Source: Adineta ricciae
Lineage: Eukaryota; Rotifera; Eurotatoria; Adinetida; Adinetidae
Assembly (NCBI GenBank): GCA_905250025.1
Contig: CAJNOJ010000049.1
Span: 434,001 to 498,000 of the forward strand
DNA length: 64,000 nucleotides
Direction: 5' to 3'
Part shown: positions 11,894-24,837 of the stretch, piece by piece
Numbering within the stretch: the stretch's first letter is position 1
Layout: each line of letters starts with the position of its first letter
Made by a program: the position numbers and the translations under genes
Notes under the pieces: model-generated
The model's database searches: none
Told to the model about the DNA's origin: nothing
The model's input: only the letters and a program-made list of their open reading frames with translations

Positions 11894-12340
11894 ATGGCAT
11901 CGAATATTACATCAACTCAACAAAAATTAAACACAAATGGAAACGATAATCCATCATATCAAGATCCAACTAACCTTGGTAGGATTTATTCTTTCATTTA
12001 ATCGAAATGTCAAAACTTACTGTTCTATCGTCAGACACGGATTCTTACGGAACATTTCTTGGTGATCCAGGAGGAATACGACCTGTGACAACTGTCTCTG
12101 CATTAGGTTCTCAACAACCGACTATAATTTACCTTGGCGGTTGTCCTGTTTGTAAAGTGTGTATAAATTGAATTTAATTTGTCTAATAATAAAATCTTTT
12201 GGATTTAGACAGGCATGTTGGAAACTGATTTTACATGTCTAGGTCTCTGTTGTGCAATAATCTTCTTCCCAATAGGGATCTTGTGCTGTTTAGCATTACG
12301 ACAACGTCGTTGTAACTTTTGTGGATCTATTTATGATTAG
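11894..12340 (+). CDS. BRI3: BRI3-like small membrane protein
   Basis: Three exons (11894-11978, 12035-12156, 12209-12340) give a 112-residue protein. The C-terminal half has the family hallmark: GGCPVCKTGMLETDFTCLG, a single hydrophobic helix (LCCAIIFFPIGILCCLAL), then RQRRCNFCGS with a paired-Cys tail. This agrees in order and spacing with vertebrate brain protein I3, a small lysosomal/endomembrane protein that recruits partners such as cathepsin and fibrillin-related proteins; the exact role is poorly known. The N-terminal half is polar and low in complexity. Its stop is only 128 bp from the start of SEC31 on the same strand, so the two may share a transcript. Confidence 0.85.
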
Positions 12341-12468
12341 AGAATGCGACGACCTTTTGTGATTTTTCTATTTAGACTAACTTAGATTACGATAATGACA
12401 TAATGATGATATTTAAGCTGTGATATACAATTTTAGATTCGAAATTTTTGTTTCTATTTTAAATAGAA

Positions 12469-15400
12469 ATGAAATTAAAGGAAATCGATCGAACTGTTCA
12501 TGTAGCTTGGTCACCAGCCAAGACTGATGATCAGACAGCAAATGTGAATTATTTAGTTGCTGGTACAGCTGCTCAACAACTCGATGCAAGTTTTAGGTTA
12601 GTTTGAATGATGAAGATTCTCTTAAAAAGACTTCTTTTATTCTTTTAACAGTACAAATTCACAATTGGAATTGTTTCAAGTCAATTTAGCTGATAGAAGC
12701 ATGGCAATGGCACCGATTGGATCGATAAAAACTGATTATCGGCATGTCATACCTAATCTACGTTGAACACAGAAATATTCTTGTCATTTTAGTTTTAACA
12801 AATTAATTTGGCCTTCAGTGAAATTATTAATTGGTGCAACGGAAAAAGGTCGTATATATTTAGTTGATCCTTTGGCTCAAAAGATTTCTCAGCAACTTGA
12901 TAAACATACTGGAAGTGTTCATTCAATTGATATGAATATCCTTCAACCAAATCTGTTCGCTAGTGGTGGATCAAATGCTGAATTAATGATCTGGGATTTG
13001 AACGATCTCAAACAACCAATGATACCTGGTGGTACAACACCGTCTACTCATCATATTGATGAAGAAGTTCAATGTGTTGCATGGAATCGACAAAAGTCTC
13101 ATATACTCGGCTCAACTCTCGGTGGAAAAACATTAATTTGGGATTTGAAATCAAGCAATGAACCAATATTCAAAATAACCGATTCTACATATCGTATGCG
13201 AGCAAATCGTCTTGTTTGGCATCCAGATATAACAAGTCAACTGTGCTTAGCAAGTGAAGAAGATCAATCAGCAGCTATACAACTTTGGGATCTTCGATAT
13301 GGCGCAAGTCCAATGAAATTACTTAATGGTCATACAAGGTTTGTCGATGTGGAATGAACTCTATTCTTGAGTATTTTGTTTCATTGTTTAGAGGAATATT
13401 AGATTTACAATGGTCACCAAACGATGGTAATTTATTGATGTCAAGTGGTAAAGACAATAAAATTATTTGCTGGAATCCAAATGATTTAAGTGTGATCGCA
13501 GAAATTGTCTATGAAATTCCATGTAATCATTGGTGTTTCGATGTGAAATGGTGTCTTGGTATGACTTGAAACTTTTCTTGATTATTAATGAATAAACATC
13601 TCTTTTAGTTGATCCCAATTTGATATCTGCATCGTCATTTGACGGTACATTGAGTATTTACACACTGATGGGCGGTTCGTGTCAAGTTACACGAGCAGTG
13701 AACAATCAATTATTTGCTCAAGCATTCGGCGATGGACTTCCTGCATCACAAGAACCACTGCCATCAACTACGACACAAGACGTTCCACCTATTAAATATG
13801 CACCGAAATGGATGCGACGTAAAACAAGAATTTCATTTGCTGTAAGTCCTTTTTTTCATCCATGGGGAAAGTTCTTCACCTTTTCTACTATTAGTTCGGT
13901 GGCAAACTAGTCGTTGTTCAACCACCAGTTACTCCATCAACAACAGAATCGGGTCCATCATCACCAAGTGCAACGGGAAATCGTCGTCCACCAGTTCTTA
14001 TCCAGCAAGTTGTCGTCGATCATACATTTGTTCAAGCTGTTCAAGCTTTTGATAATATATTACAAGCTGGTACATTACTTGAGTATTGTGATCATCAAAT
14101 ATCGTCAACATCAAACACACAAGATGAACAAATTCTTTGGCGTTTTCTACGTGCTTCATTTGATAGCGACTCAAGAAATAAATATATCGAATTATTAGGT
14201 TTTCGACGTGATGATATTTTGAATAAAGTTCAAACATTGACGACACGCGACGACAAGATCAATCTACCAACTGAATCTTTAAATGGATTACATTTAGATG
14301 ATAAACAAGCAAAGAAACACTCAAATGCCGGTAAAAATCATTTGTTTCTTTGTTCTGAATAGAAAATTTATTTTTCTTTAGAAATAGAAACTTTACTTAG
14401 TCGTTGTATCATGTTGGGACAGTTCGAACCTGCCGTTGATTTGTGTTTTAATGAACAACGGTATACCGATGCACTTCTACTAGCTCATCTTGGTGGTCAA
14501 GAACTTCTATATAAAACACAAAAACGATATTTCGAAAAAGTTCAAACACCAGCGACTAAAGTTTGTCGTTTGCTTTACCCTCGAATCGATATCAAATTTT
14601 ATCTTTTATTTTAGTTAATTGATATTATTACAAATCAAGATTGGCCACGGCTAATTGAAACGAGTAATATGACTAATTGGCGAGACATACTTGTTGCCCT
14701 TTTAACATACACAAGTGGTTCGACCTTTATCGACTTATGTAATCAACTGGGTTACCGTTTAGCTCAACAACATGTTGGAACGAACGATTCACTTCGTACA
14801 TATGCATCGATATGTTTTATTTGTACTGGAAATTTAGAACAATTCGATATCGCTTGGTCTAGTAAATATCAACAACAGGGAATGTCATCAATGCAGTTAG
14901 AACGATTAATTGAAAAATTATTCATTCTCAAGCGATCATCGGATTATGCCAATGCTCAACAACAGCAACAACAAAAGAAGACAGTAAATACCTCAGGATC
15001 CATGGATGGTCCATCGATCAGTCGCCATTTAGCATCATTTGGTGAATTGTTGGCCAATGAAGGATGTGCAAGAGCAGCACTTGTCTATCTAGGAAATTTA
15101 CAAACAGTGAGTATATTATAGATATTTGGAATCACAATCTATCTAAACTGTATCCATTTTACTTAGCCGGAGTTGGTTGTTTTACGTGATCGTCTCTACT
15201 ATGGTCTACCAACGAATCAATTGACTGGTATCCCCAAACCGCCCAGTCCATTTCGACGCATTGATGTTCCTAATCCACAACAGCAACAACATCCATCACA
15301 AAGAAAACCAAGTTCTAATGCACCTCTACATTTTCGACCACAACCGACAGCTGAACCGTCATTCGTACCACCAACGAATCCAAGTTGGACACCGTCATCA

Positions 15401-16553
15401 CCATACATACCAACAAGTGATCTGAATGCTCGAGCAGCAACTAGTTTAATAAATAAGTAAATAAATGAAAACAGAATATTTCCTCTGTATCCGTGAGTTT
15501 CTTTAGTCGACTCCCAACACAACCGGCAGTAGCGCCAGCATATCCACCCAATTTTTACAATCCTGCTACAGCTGTCCCTCAACATTTCACACCACCATCA
15601 GTGCCACCTCCCCAACACTACGTTCCTGGTAGGTATCACGAAAACTATCGTTCAATTCATTGTATTCTTTTGTTGACTTAAGGCCGCGCAACACCAGGGC
15701 TACCATCATCAATACCGAATGTACCAAATGTTCCAGCATCCACGATGCCTTCCGTTCCATCGTATCAAGATTCTAAACCAGCAAGTGCATGGAATGATCC
15801 ACCCGCAGTTATGATGAAAGTGTCAAAACCAAATCCAGTCAAAGTAGATCCTATTCTTTTCATTTCATTTCATTCGTCTCTATTTGCTCGATCCATAATT
15901 TTAGCCACCGACTGCACCAACAGATGGTTTCGCTGCAAACAATACTCAATTTCTCCCAATTGCTAACGATCCACCTCAAACAAACTTTCATTTTAATCCA
16001 GCAATAACAAGTCAACCAACAGGATCAGGCTATCCTGCGACTATGGCACCAACATCCGATTTCATTCATCATCCGCCAACGTCTGGACAAGAACCAATTG
16101 TTCGAAAAGTAGCTACGCCGCCTCCTCCACCTGCACCTGTCGTCAAAGGTCCAATACCGACTGAACATCAAGTCATTCAAGATACATTCGATTTACTTGT
16201 TAACCGATGTCAACAAGCAGCTCAACAGTTACCATTAAAGCGAAAATTAGATGAAGTGAAGAAGAAACTTGATGTTTTATACGATAAACTTCGAGAAAAT
16301 CGAGTAAATTTCCATCTGTAAACGTCATAGACAAAGGCAATCAAATTTCTCTCTCTCTCTCTAGGTTCCACAAAGTGTTCTACAAGGTGTTCATCAAATG
16401 ATTGGTTATATTCGTCAATATGATTATCAATCATCTATGACCATTTACAATCAATTAGTTGCAAGTGAGAACCTTGCTGAAACAAGTCAATACATGCCAG
16501 CTGTTAAGATTCTTCTTCAATGTTGTATGCAACTGAACGTTTATTGTCAATGA
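12469..16553 (+). CDS. SEC31: SEC31, COPII outer-coat subunit
   Basis: Thirteen exons join in phase to 1143 residues, close to animal SEC31A/B. It begins MKLKEIDRTVHVAWSP and carries WD repeats through about residue 330 (IWDLN, LIWDLK, LWDLRYG, WNPND), ending with SASSFDGTLSIYTLMGG. FGGKLV starts the linker, followed by the alpha-solenoid (LLSRCIMLGQFEPAVDLC, QDWPRLIE). A Pro/Gln-rich region of about 300 residues corresponds to the SEC23/SAR1-binding segment, and the helical C-terminal domain follows. SEC31 with SEC13 forms the cage of ER-to-Golgi vesicles. The second intron (12742-12792) appears to start with GC rather than GT. The ATG lies 2 nt after an acceptor (TTTTAAATAG), 128 bp downstream of BRI3. 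Confidence 0.95.
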
Positions 16554-17048
16554 TTTTTTTGAAAATAGAATTTAGAGAAAAAACAAAGAAATCAATAGAC
16601 ACCTTCTTTTCTTTTTTGTTCATTTGAAAATTTCTTGCTGTGTCTTTGTTAATGTGTACGTGATCATACGGATGTGCAGTGCTTGGAATCTCTTACGTCT
16701 TTATTCTTTTATTTTATCAGAGAACGAAGTGGAAGAAAAACTTTAATTTATTATTATCATTACCTGTTTTGAACGTTATGGTTTTTTCGCTTCTTCGTTT
16801 GTTTTTATTGGTTTAAAAAATATATTATCAAAGATCTTTTGTTCTGTTTGAATTCACTGACTGATCATATGAATTGTACGAGAAAAAGCATTTCTGAAAC
16901 AAACTCATCATAACTGGCATTACATGTCACAGTAACACGAAGAGTATTCGGATGTACAAATATCTCCTGGAGGTACCTCGGAATTGAAAAAAGTTATTTT
17001 TTAATACACGTTTTTAGAATTGCTGCCCGTAGGACAAATATGTACATT
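16554..17048. other. 3' regions of convergent SEC31 and channel genes
   Basis: AT-rich spacer between two convergent stop codons. No open frame or structural RNA recognised. Confidence 0.5.
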
Positions 17049-18479
17049 TTAAAAACGATAATTTGATTCTGATTGACTTGTACTTGATGAATGTTGATGT
17101 TGATAATTGTATCGATGTAATAATTCACGATAGATTTTATCTTTAGTTCGCATCCGTCGTCGATGTCCGAATGGAACAACTACAAACCAAATTATTAAAA
17201 TGATATGTGCAACTACATAAAATGATCCAAGTGCTATAAATACATCACGATCAATCCATAGCCAATAATTATCCGGCTCCGGTTTCGATTGCCAATTGAA
17301 GGTAAACAACAGAGAACCGATAATTGCATGCCAAACGCCAAGAATTATAACGAAAAACATTGACGCGATACTGTACTTATCTAACGCTGTTAAATAAGCA
17401 ATGGGTGGCTAAACAGAAATAATTAACCTAGAGTAGATATCAGATAATCATTTTTCAATAGTTATTTTACGGTGAGATGAGATACACAAATTGTCCAACG
17501 GAAAGCAATGTGAGTTAGCAAGAGTGTGAAAGCGACACCTAAACGTTGATTGGTATTCCTACGATGTATTACGACCATATCACTTTGATTCTTTTAAGTT
17601 CTCCTCTTACTCAGCTGTGATTGAGAACGCAGCGAATCCAACAATAGTCATTATAAAACTTATCCAATATCCATTCCAGAACATATATTGAGCTCGACGA
17701 GCTAGAATGTACTCTATATTATATTCTTCTAATCGACAAGTTATACATACCTGCATGACAAGAAATGGTGAGAATACTTCTTTCTTTTTCATGCCCAGGT
17801 ACATCTAATTCTCCATCTTCATCGGTTTGAAATGCGAATCCTTTTACTTTCCGTAGTTTTGTTTCCACGTGGTCGTAAAGAATCCATTCTTGTAGGGCAA
17901 CAAACGCTTCACGATTGATACCAGATAGAATTTCAAAATCCGGTTCCAATCGAATTTTCGATCCGCTTTCTGATGAACCGAATGAAATATTTAATTCTTG
18001 AATATCATGTGGAAAATGATGGAAATCAAACGGAGAGAAAAAGAAACCTTTGACTAAACGATGTTCACGTATGTAGCAAAGCTGACTATTTCGGTCTTTT
18101 CTTATACTGTAACGAATATGTTGATTGTCCGGATCGACACTGGTGTTCATAATAAATAGTTGAGGATGCCAATTCGTCTCGTCTTTTGTATAGTCCCGTA
18201 AACGAACTGCGTGACCTTGTGATAGTACACTATGCTCTTGTTCGGTCAATGAGGAAAGTAATTTGGAATCAGCTAACCATCTAGCTTCGATAGCAACATC
18301 CGCATTGTATCTTTCGAATTGAGTCTCAATAGGACCTACAAAAGATGGATTCACATTGATCTTAAATCGCATGATATCTTACCGATTTGAAGGAACATCA
18401 AACGAATTCCAACTCTTATCACATCCTGCTTCTTAATATTATCAGGAGTAAGATGAACAGTGGCTATAGAGCCATTCAT
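17049..18479 (-). CDS. Pentameric ligand-gated ion channel subunit lacking the Cys-loop disulfide
   Basis: Five exons (18479-18383, 18335-17751, 17701-17611, 17558-17471, 17408-17049) join in phase to 406 residues. The N-terminal half is a ligand-binding beta-sandwich, with the canonical FPFDxQ region replaced by PFDFHHFPHDIQELNISFG. The two cysteines of the Cys-loop are absent, as in prokaryotic-type members. RRAQYMFWNGYWISFIMTIV starts TM1, NTNQRLGVAFTLLLTHIAFRW is the pore-lining TM2, LTPPIAYLTALDKYSIASMF leads into TM3, and TM4 is ALGSFYVVAHIILIIWFVVV. No signal peptide is visible at the chosen ATG, so an upstream exon may be missing. It should sit in the plasma membrane; ligand and ion selectivity are unknown, although the TM2 start lacks the PAR motif typical of anion channels. 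Confidence 0.85.
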
Positions 18480-18710
18480 TGTGAAGAATGCGTTCGTCGA
18501 GTTTTGTTAATGAAATGCGCAAAAACTCAGGTAATATCAAACTGAATATTTGAGTGCAAGTGTGTGTGTCGCGCACACCTACCTATACTTTAATGTGTGT
18601 CTCTTTTTTTACGCATGCTTGTTCCAATTGATTGACTCTATTATACTGCTTCGTTGTTTCTAAACATAGAAACAATCTTCTCTTCGATTTAGATAACAAA
18701 ACCGTATATA

Positions 18711-19592
18711 ATGGAGACCAATATTGACGAATTATCCTCTCAGTTAAGTACATTAACAACTAAATCACAGGAAATATCCAAACTAGATCATCGTCTTCCG
18801 TTGTCAACTTTTCGTCTTCCATCAATGTCATCTTGTCCAATGGCAACAGATGATTATAATCATCTACTTATTTTTCATCATCAAAGATTAATACTATTCC
18901 AGTTACCTACATTCGAAATTTTATTTTTCATTCCCACAGGAACTTTCACCGACTGTCAAATATCAGATATTTGCTTTTATACATTTTCCAATTGTTTTCT
19001 ATTATCCAGTGCGAATACAATCTACTCACTTGCATCAGATAGATCAATTAAACTCTTCCAGAAATTTTCCAACACAATTTGGTCGATCACTTACACGTCA
19101 ACATCGATATTTGTCTGTTATTTATTCGGCGCGTCGATGGAACAATGGGACTTTTCGTCGAAATCCGCATTTTTAGTGAATAGTTGGGTAAAAGAAGATC
19201 TCTTGGAAGCATTTGATCAAGGTATCAATTGTATTCGTGCTGTTAATCAATGCATCGGCATGACCATCAAAGAACGGAATTTTTCTTGGAGAATTGACAT
19301 ATTCGATTCGTTAACCATGACACGATTACGTCGTGGCAGTACAATTCAACAAGGAAATGGTTTGAGTAATTGGATTGGCATTCTCTTTCCTATGGATTCA
19401 TTTCGTTGGCTATTTGCTGATGGTGATGAAGGGTTATTTCTCATTAATCAAACTGATGAACAGAACTATCAACACAACAACATTATGAAAATAGCTTGTA
19501 ATATTTGTTTACTTCGCGATACGAACACTCGACAATACAATGCAATTGTTGTTCAATCCTATGAAGAATTACAAATTTTCGATGTTCAATGA
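18711..19592 (+). CDS. Unrecognised protein, possible beta-propeller
   Basis: Single-exon 293-residue protein of no family I recognise. It has repeated short hydrophobic strands ending in aromatic-Asp or Trp-Asp (QWDFSS, ELQIFDVQ, WRIDIFDS), alternating with polar loops, which suggests a WD40-like propeller of about five blades. There is no signal peptide or membrane helix, so it is probably cytosolic. An acceptor (TCGATTTAG) lies 18 nt before the ATG. The next gene starts 122 bp downstream on the same strand behind its own acceptor. Confidence 0.6.
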   Translation: METNIDELSSQLSTLTTKSQEISKLDHRLPLSTFRLPSMSSCPMATDDYNHLLIFHHQRLILFQLPTFEILFFIPTGTFTDCQISDICFYTFSNCFLLSSANTIYSLASDRSIKLFQKFSNTIWSITYTSTSIFVCYLFGASMEQWDFSSKSAFLVNSWVKEDLLEAFDQGINCIRAVNQCIGMTIKERNFSWRIDIFDSLTMTRLRRGSTIQQGNGLSNWIGILFPMDSFRWLFADGDEGLFLINQTDEQNYQHNNIMKIACNICLLRDTNTRQYNAIVVQSYEELQIFDVQ

Positions 19593-19714
19593 ACTTTTGT
19601 AGACTTGACGTAGTTTTTGATGAGAAAAATTTGTTTTTAGTTTTGATGAAATTGAACGAAATTATGATTGGTCGAGTTAGTGTTTTTTTTCTCTTTAGAT
19701 AAATTTCATTTGTG

Positions 19715-20420
19715 ATGGAGGGTAATCCTTCGTCGAAATCTGAACCAGAAACACCTTCATTACTTGCTTTATTGAAAAAATATACAACGCGAAATGATGA
19801 ACGCGAAAGTTTGTGGAAAGAAGGAACACTTGCATGTCGACAAGAACAAAAAAGTAGAGAATTTGTTGGATTTGATTCTTGAATAAATGTTTCGTGTTCA
19901 GGTCAAAGTGAAGAAATCCAGCGATTGCAAGAAACTGTAAATAAATTACAATCGAAACCGAGCTCAGCTGCGTCGATAACGAATTCAACGATTGATTATA
20001 AGGCTAAATGGGAACAATCCGAAGCAAAATACAGGCAATTAGAAAAGAAATACCAAGAATTACAAAACAAAACCGATCAACTACAACTCGATGCGAATCA
20101 AGCGAAAGTGCGTTTTTTGTCTATCGATGTTCGTAACAAATCGTTTTCTTTAGATTATCAAAGAACACATTGCAGAGATCTGTTCATGTCAGAAATTAAC
20201 GAATTCTCAAGTGGAACAATTAAAATCACTGGTGAAGAACAATGTTCCAGTTGAACCAATCGCAAGTAAAAACGATTTTCATCAGCAAACAGTGCATTTA
20301 CGTGATATTCTTGCTGAACATAACAATAAACTATTAGATCAATTGGAGAAAATGATCAACAAAAAACGAAAAAGAAATGTATACGACGAGGACGATGATG
20401 ATGATGAAGATTACGAGTAG
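19715..20420 (+). CDS. Coiled-coil protein with basic patch and acidic tail
   Basis: Three exons (19715-19853, 19902-20107, 20154-20420) join in phase to 203 residues. The body is a heptad-rich coiled coil (KWEQSEAKYRQLEKKYQEL and neighbours). The C terminus has a nuclear-localisation-like cluster (NKKRKRNV) followed by an Asp/Glu run. No family recognised; the tail suggests a nuclear, possibly chromatin- or histone-contacting, protein, which is inference. An acceptor (TTCTCTTTAG) lies 16 nt before the ATG and the upstream gene stops 122 bp away. Confidence 0.65.
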
Positions 20421-20768
20421 TTCGATACCTTTCTTCATTGTGCGTTCTACTTAGCTGTTTGAAATAAATACAAAGTGCCCGATTCTCATTACATATCGAC
20501 TTCATAAACAGTTTTTGATAAAGGAAAAGAAGAAAGTTGACTGTGAGTCGAGTTGTGTCTTTTACTTCATACGCGTTCTTATGTATGTTCGAACTAGGAA
20601 AATATGTAGTGGATAAATGATTGATATGACGTATCAGTAGAGACATCTTGAATAAACACTTCGAGCTTATTCGTCTGCGGAATTCGAATAGGAAATCGAT
20701 TTTTGTTTTTTTGTTTAATTCAAATTCAAACTATCGATCGTTCATATGCAATTTGAGCTTAGTTAAGT

Positions 20769-21471
20769 ATGGAATCCAAATCTACTTATTCACCATTTAT
20801 TGAACATTCATTTCGTCGACTTTCTCTTCTCATTCATCAGCAAGATCGTCTTCATCCTATATCTAATCAATCAGCTGAACAGTCCCTCGACAATTTACCA
20901 CGAAAAACTCACATTTCGAACGATGAATTGATCTCCTTACCATCGAAATATAAATCCTTTTCTCGGGCAAGTCACGCGAATGAGCCCAGATATCATGTTG
21001 AGCCAATGGCAAGAACACCGCGAACTTATATGCGTCCACCCAAACAACGAACAATCGGTAAGCTTTTTTCCTCGTAATTATTAAACTCGTCTGTTTACTC
21101 TGTAATTATTAGTTTCGTATCGTTGTTCGTCATCGCAAATTTCTGATCGATCTGAAGCATCTTTCAATCATTCGCTCGAATCTCTATGTTCTCCAACGGT
21201 AACAAAACAAGAATCGAATGAATTACCCATTCATACTCCTCATGAACGAAGTTTATATGATATGCAATTTGAAAGAGATCGTCAAAATGATATCCGTGGA
21301 AGATATAATGTTCCTGAACCATTTCAACGCACATGGTTACGACAACCACGTTATGTGCCACAAGAACGACCGAGTTTTGGTGAAGTTCACCAATCAAAAA
21401 GTAACTAATTCAATGTGTTATACATGTATTCTGTTTCAGGCTCCTTGTTTTCATTTAGGAAAAAAGATTAG
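20769..21471 (+). CDS. Unrecognised basic, low-complexity protein
   Basis: Exons 20769-21057, 21113-21400 and 21440-21471 join to 202 residues. If the 39-bp last intron is not spliced, the protein ends at 21408 instead. It is rich in Ser, Arg, Pro and aromatic residues (for example FERDRQNDIRGRYNVPEPFQ) with no domain I recognise, and is probably largely disordered. The start is supported by an acceptor (GAGCTTAG) 6 nt before the ATG. It is third in a same-strand row (18711, 19715, 20769). Confidence 0.55.
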
Positions 21472-23093
21472 TCTTGTTTTTCATGTAGAAGTTGATGAAT
21501 ATAATTTCAAAATAAAAACTTTCCAAAACTCAGCCTTTGTTACTCGTTACACTGATCAGTACACTGTTGTATTCGAACAGAAAACATAAGAAACAATAAA
21601 TTACATTGTTTCCAAGGACGAATAATTGTGATTAAAGTAAAGTGGATCATGACATCGATCGCTCTTTATGCTCCGATTTCACAGTTCAGACACAGCTCAG
21701 AGAATCTATTCTACAGTCATGTCTACATTCTTGTTTTCCGATTGTTACATGTATATGTATCGTTTGTTTACCCTCAAAGTACACGAAAACAACTACACGT
21801 GCTCAGAAATAAAAGGAAGAAACGCATTGATGCAAAACTACTACCTGTCGCACGGAAAATTTTGATAAAAGCACACATAATCAAGTCATGCATAAACATC
21901 AATTGTGTCTGTCAACTATGAACACAGGTGCTAATGGGTCATTTCGTCGTTACTAGTTAAGGTACACTTTCACTTTTCACTAATTAACGTTCATTCCAAG
22001 AATCCTTAAACACATTTCCCTAAGAGACGTTCCTAAGTGAGAGAGATGATTGATGAAGAAAGAATGCATCAACCAGATTTGAATAGAAATTACCGATTTT
22101 TCACATATCTAAGCGTGTTTTATTTTATGTCTATGTACTAAAAAGATCTCTCTTTGACATACTTGGCTTAAGTTTTCTATCGATAAGAAATCATCTTCGG
22201 ATAATTGAAGATCATTAATACTGTAGAAAAATCAAATCATTTCATTTTTTTCAATCGTTAACGACGAATGGTATAAGCAGAAGCGATCGGTTATGTACAA
22301 GGTCATTCCAAACAAACCATGCTTCTCAAAAAAAAAATATCCTTGACACTGCCACATGGGTTGAGTTGTTATTTTAATAAATAACCTATAGGAAAGAATA
22401 ATTTCAACTATTCTGTTTTGATAAAATTTGAAAAACGAAGGCACATTTTTCTATTTTCGAATCGAATCGTGATGTGAATTCGCATCGTTGATTTTCGACA
22501 ATGATTGTTACAGTCATTCGAATATTGTCAGACTTTTTCCTTCGTGATATTTAGAAATTGTTTGAATAGAATGAAAGAACGAACTGCCGTTGAAAAAATT
22601 ACTTCATTTCAGGTTTTTTTCTTGTTCCTTCAAACACAAAACCGATATTAAATATTCTAGTGGAAAGAAAAAAAATAACACTTCCACTCTCGAACAAATT
22701 TTTTTTCTTCTGATTTACGAAAGCAAAAGAAATACATTTGGTTCCGTCGTCGAAGAACTTGTTTCATCATACTTAGAGACTTTCATTAGTTAAATTGAAG
22801 TAGTAAAAGACGAAGAAGCATTACCGTGACATTTTTTTTTATTCTCATTCCTTTTATGTGAACATCTATTCAATTTTTTCTCTTTCTTTTTCTTTTCCTC
22901 CTAGAAGAATTCTTTGACAATCTATTCTACTGTCGTTATTTCTTCATCTTTTTTTCATTCGTCAACAACAGAACGTCTAACAGATCATCATGTCTACCTA
23001 CCGTGTATACAAAAAAAGATTTTTTTCACATTCTTAGAAATAAAATACTGTTTCAAAAGTGATTTCTATTTTTTTGAATGCATTTAGATAAAA
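21472..23093. other. Intergenic, 1.6 kb, no supported gene
   Basis: Several frames of 60-125 codons overlap here on both strands (for example 21218-21589 and 21628-21921), but none has motifs, splice context or a biased composition. The right half is T-rich. Confidence 0.45.
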
Positions 23094-24837
23094 ATGATAA
23101 ACTTCAGGAAAATAACACGATGTACTAGTCGATCACACTTGGCATTGGGCGTGATTGTTATCCTACTTTTCCTAAGTTTCATTAGTTTCAATTCATATAC
23201 AAGAGAGTTAAGACAACGTGTCACAAGTATCACTGATTCCAATTCGGAACCATTGACGGTGGATCCACAAAAAGTCGAAATATCGGATACAAAAGGTATG
23301 AGTGATATCCAATAAGATTAAATCGACATTATTTACTAATAATAGAACAAGAAACAAAAGAAAATAAGTATTCATTTTATCAATATGCAACTGAGCAACA
23401 TCTTCGTTCACTTCTTCGTAAACAAGCAAATTCACGTGGTCAAGTTATTATAACTATCATCGGTGGTGATAGTTATTCATTATTTGCTTGGGATTGGTAT
23501 GAAAGAATGCTCGAAGTATCAAATGATACGAACAATTGTCACTGTTTTGTTGTTGCTATGGATGAGATTGCCGTGATATTCGCCGTTCAAAGAGATATAC
23601 CTGTATATTTTTCGACATTTTCACTAAAACATCAAATGAAATGGAAAAATACAATTGAAACTCGACAACATTCACTTTATCGAGTTGGTCACGCAAAGTT
23701 CGATACATCGGCTCGCATTGTACGATTGGGATATTCGGTAATACTTAGTGAATTGGATGTTTTCTGGTAAGATCATTGATATGATGTTTATGAAGAATTT
23801 CGTTTCGTTTTTCAACAATAGGAAACACAATCTGCTTGATTATTTAAAACCACCGATTGATACGTATGATCTTCAAATCAGCCATCATTATGGTGCTCAT
23901 CCGCGTGTCAACATTGGCTTGTTTTATGTCCGATGTTCAAATACATCTGTTGCATTTTTTTCCTATGTGGCAGAATTCTGGATACGTTATGGAAAAGGTG
24001 GTTATTTGTCGGATCAGCGTGTACTCGATGCTTTACTTAACAATTACGATCGATTAGATAAAACTTATTTGAGAGCAATGAAGCCAAAGTCACCATTGAC
24101 GTTGAATTGGACAACACATGATTTCGGAAATCACTTTTCGCATTTTATGACTGATGGAAGTGCTTTTGTATTGTTTAATCAAGCAGCTAAAATTGGAAGA
24201 CGGTCGAAACTATTTCATGGCGAAGTCAAACCAAAATTTTTCACTGTCACAGTTGCTCACGGGTAACAAAGCATGAATTCTTCGAAATTATTCTATTTTT
24301 TTTTCTAGAAATATGTCAGTCAGTCGACGAAATCTTCTCATTCGTGCTTTACTAATTCTTCAAAACACGCAACTGGAAAATCGCACGTTGATTCTGCCTG
24401 CATTTTCATCTAATTTGACTGTTACTCCGATTACTTATCAACTGGATATCAAGAAATTCTTTATCTACTGGTCGGAAGAACGCATTCGTCTACCAGAGTT
24501 CATCGATCTAGACAAGAGTCGTTCAATCAAATCAACTAGTGTAAAATACGAACCCAAAAAGACATACAACGATATCGATGGTATCATAAATTTCGAAGTC
24601 GATTCTATTCCTCTGGATTTACCAGCACCAGATCCACAATTTGAAGTGCACGTTCGAGATTCTCTTCTATGGTGTTCACCACCGACAGTTGGTGGTGTTT
24701 GGTGTTTTCATCATCCGAGAGATTATGGTGCAACAATGGAGATATTATTCGCTTGTCGAGGTGATCCTTACCCGCCGTGTGCAAACAAAACGGAAAAGAA
24801 TGAACAGTTCCTGGAAAGACCCTATGAAAAGTTATAG
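23094..24837 (+). CDS. Type II membrane glycosyltransferase (nucleotide-diphospho-sugar transferase, GT77-like)
   Basis: Four exons (23094-23295, 23346-23766, 23822-24262, 24309-24837) give 530 residues. A short cytosolic basic tail and one membrane helix (HLALGVIVILLFLSFISF, about 16-33) fit a Golgi type II enzyme. The catalytic domain has FAWDWYERML, KFDTSARIVRLGYSVILSE and then LDVFW at about residues 204-208, the position of the metal- and sugar-nucleotide-binding DxD-type motif. SHHYGAHPRVNIGLFYVR and the SDQRVLDALL segment follow, as in GT77-type transferases. These add sugars such as arabinose, xylose or galactose to glycans; the donor here is not predictable. Paired cysteines near the C terminus (LLWCSPP, GGVWCFHH) suggest a folded lumenal tail. 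An acceptor (GCATTTAG) lies 6 nt before the ATG. Confidence 0.82.

Noticed and set aside
21628..21921. 97-codon frame overlapping another at 21668-21865
   Set aside because: Two overlapping frames of similar quality, neither with family features.
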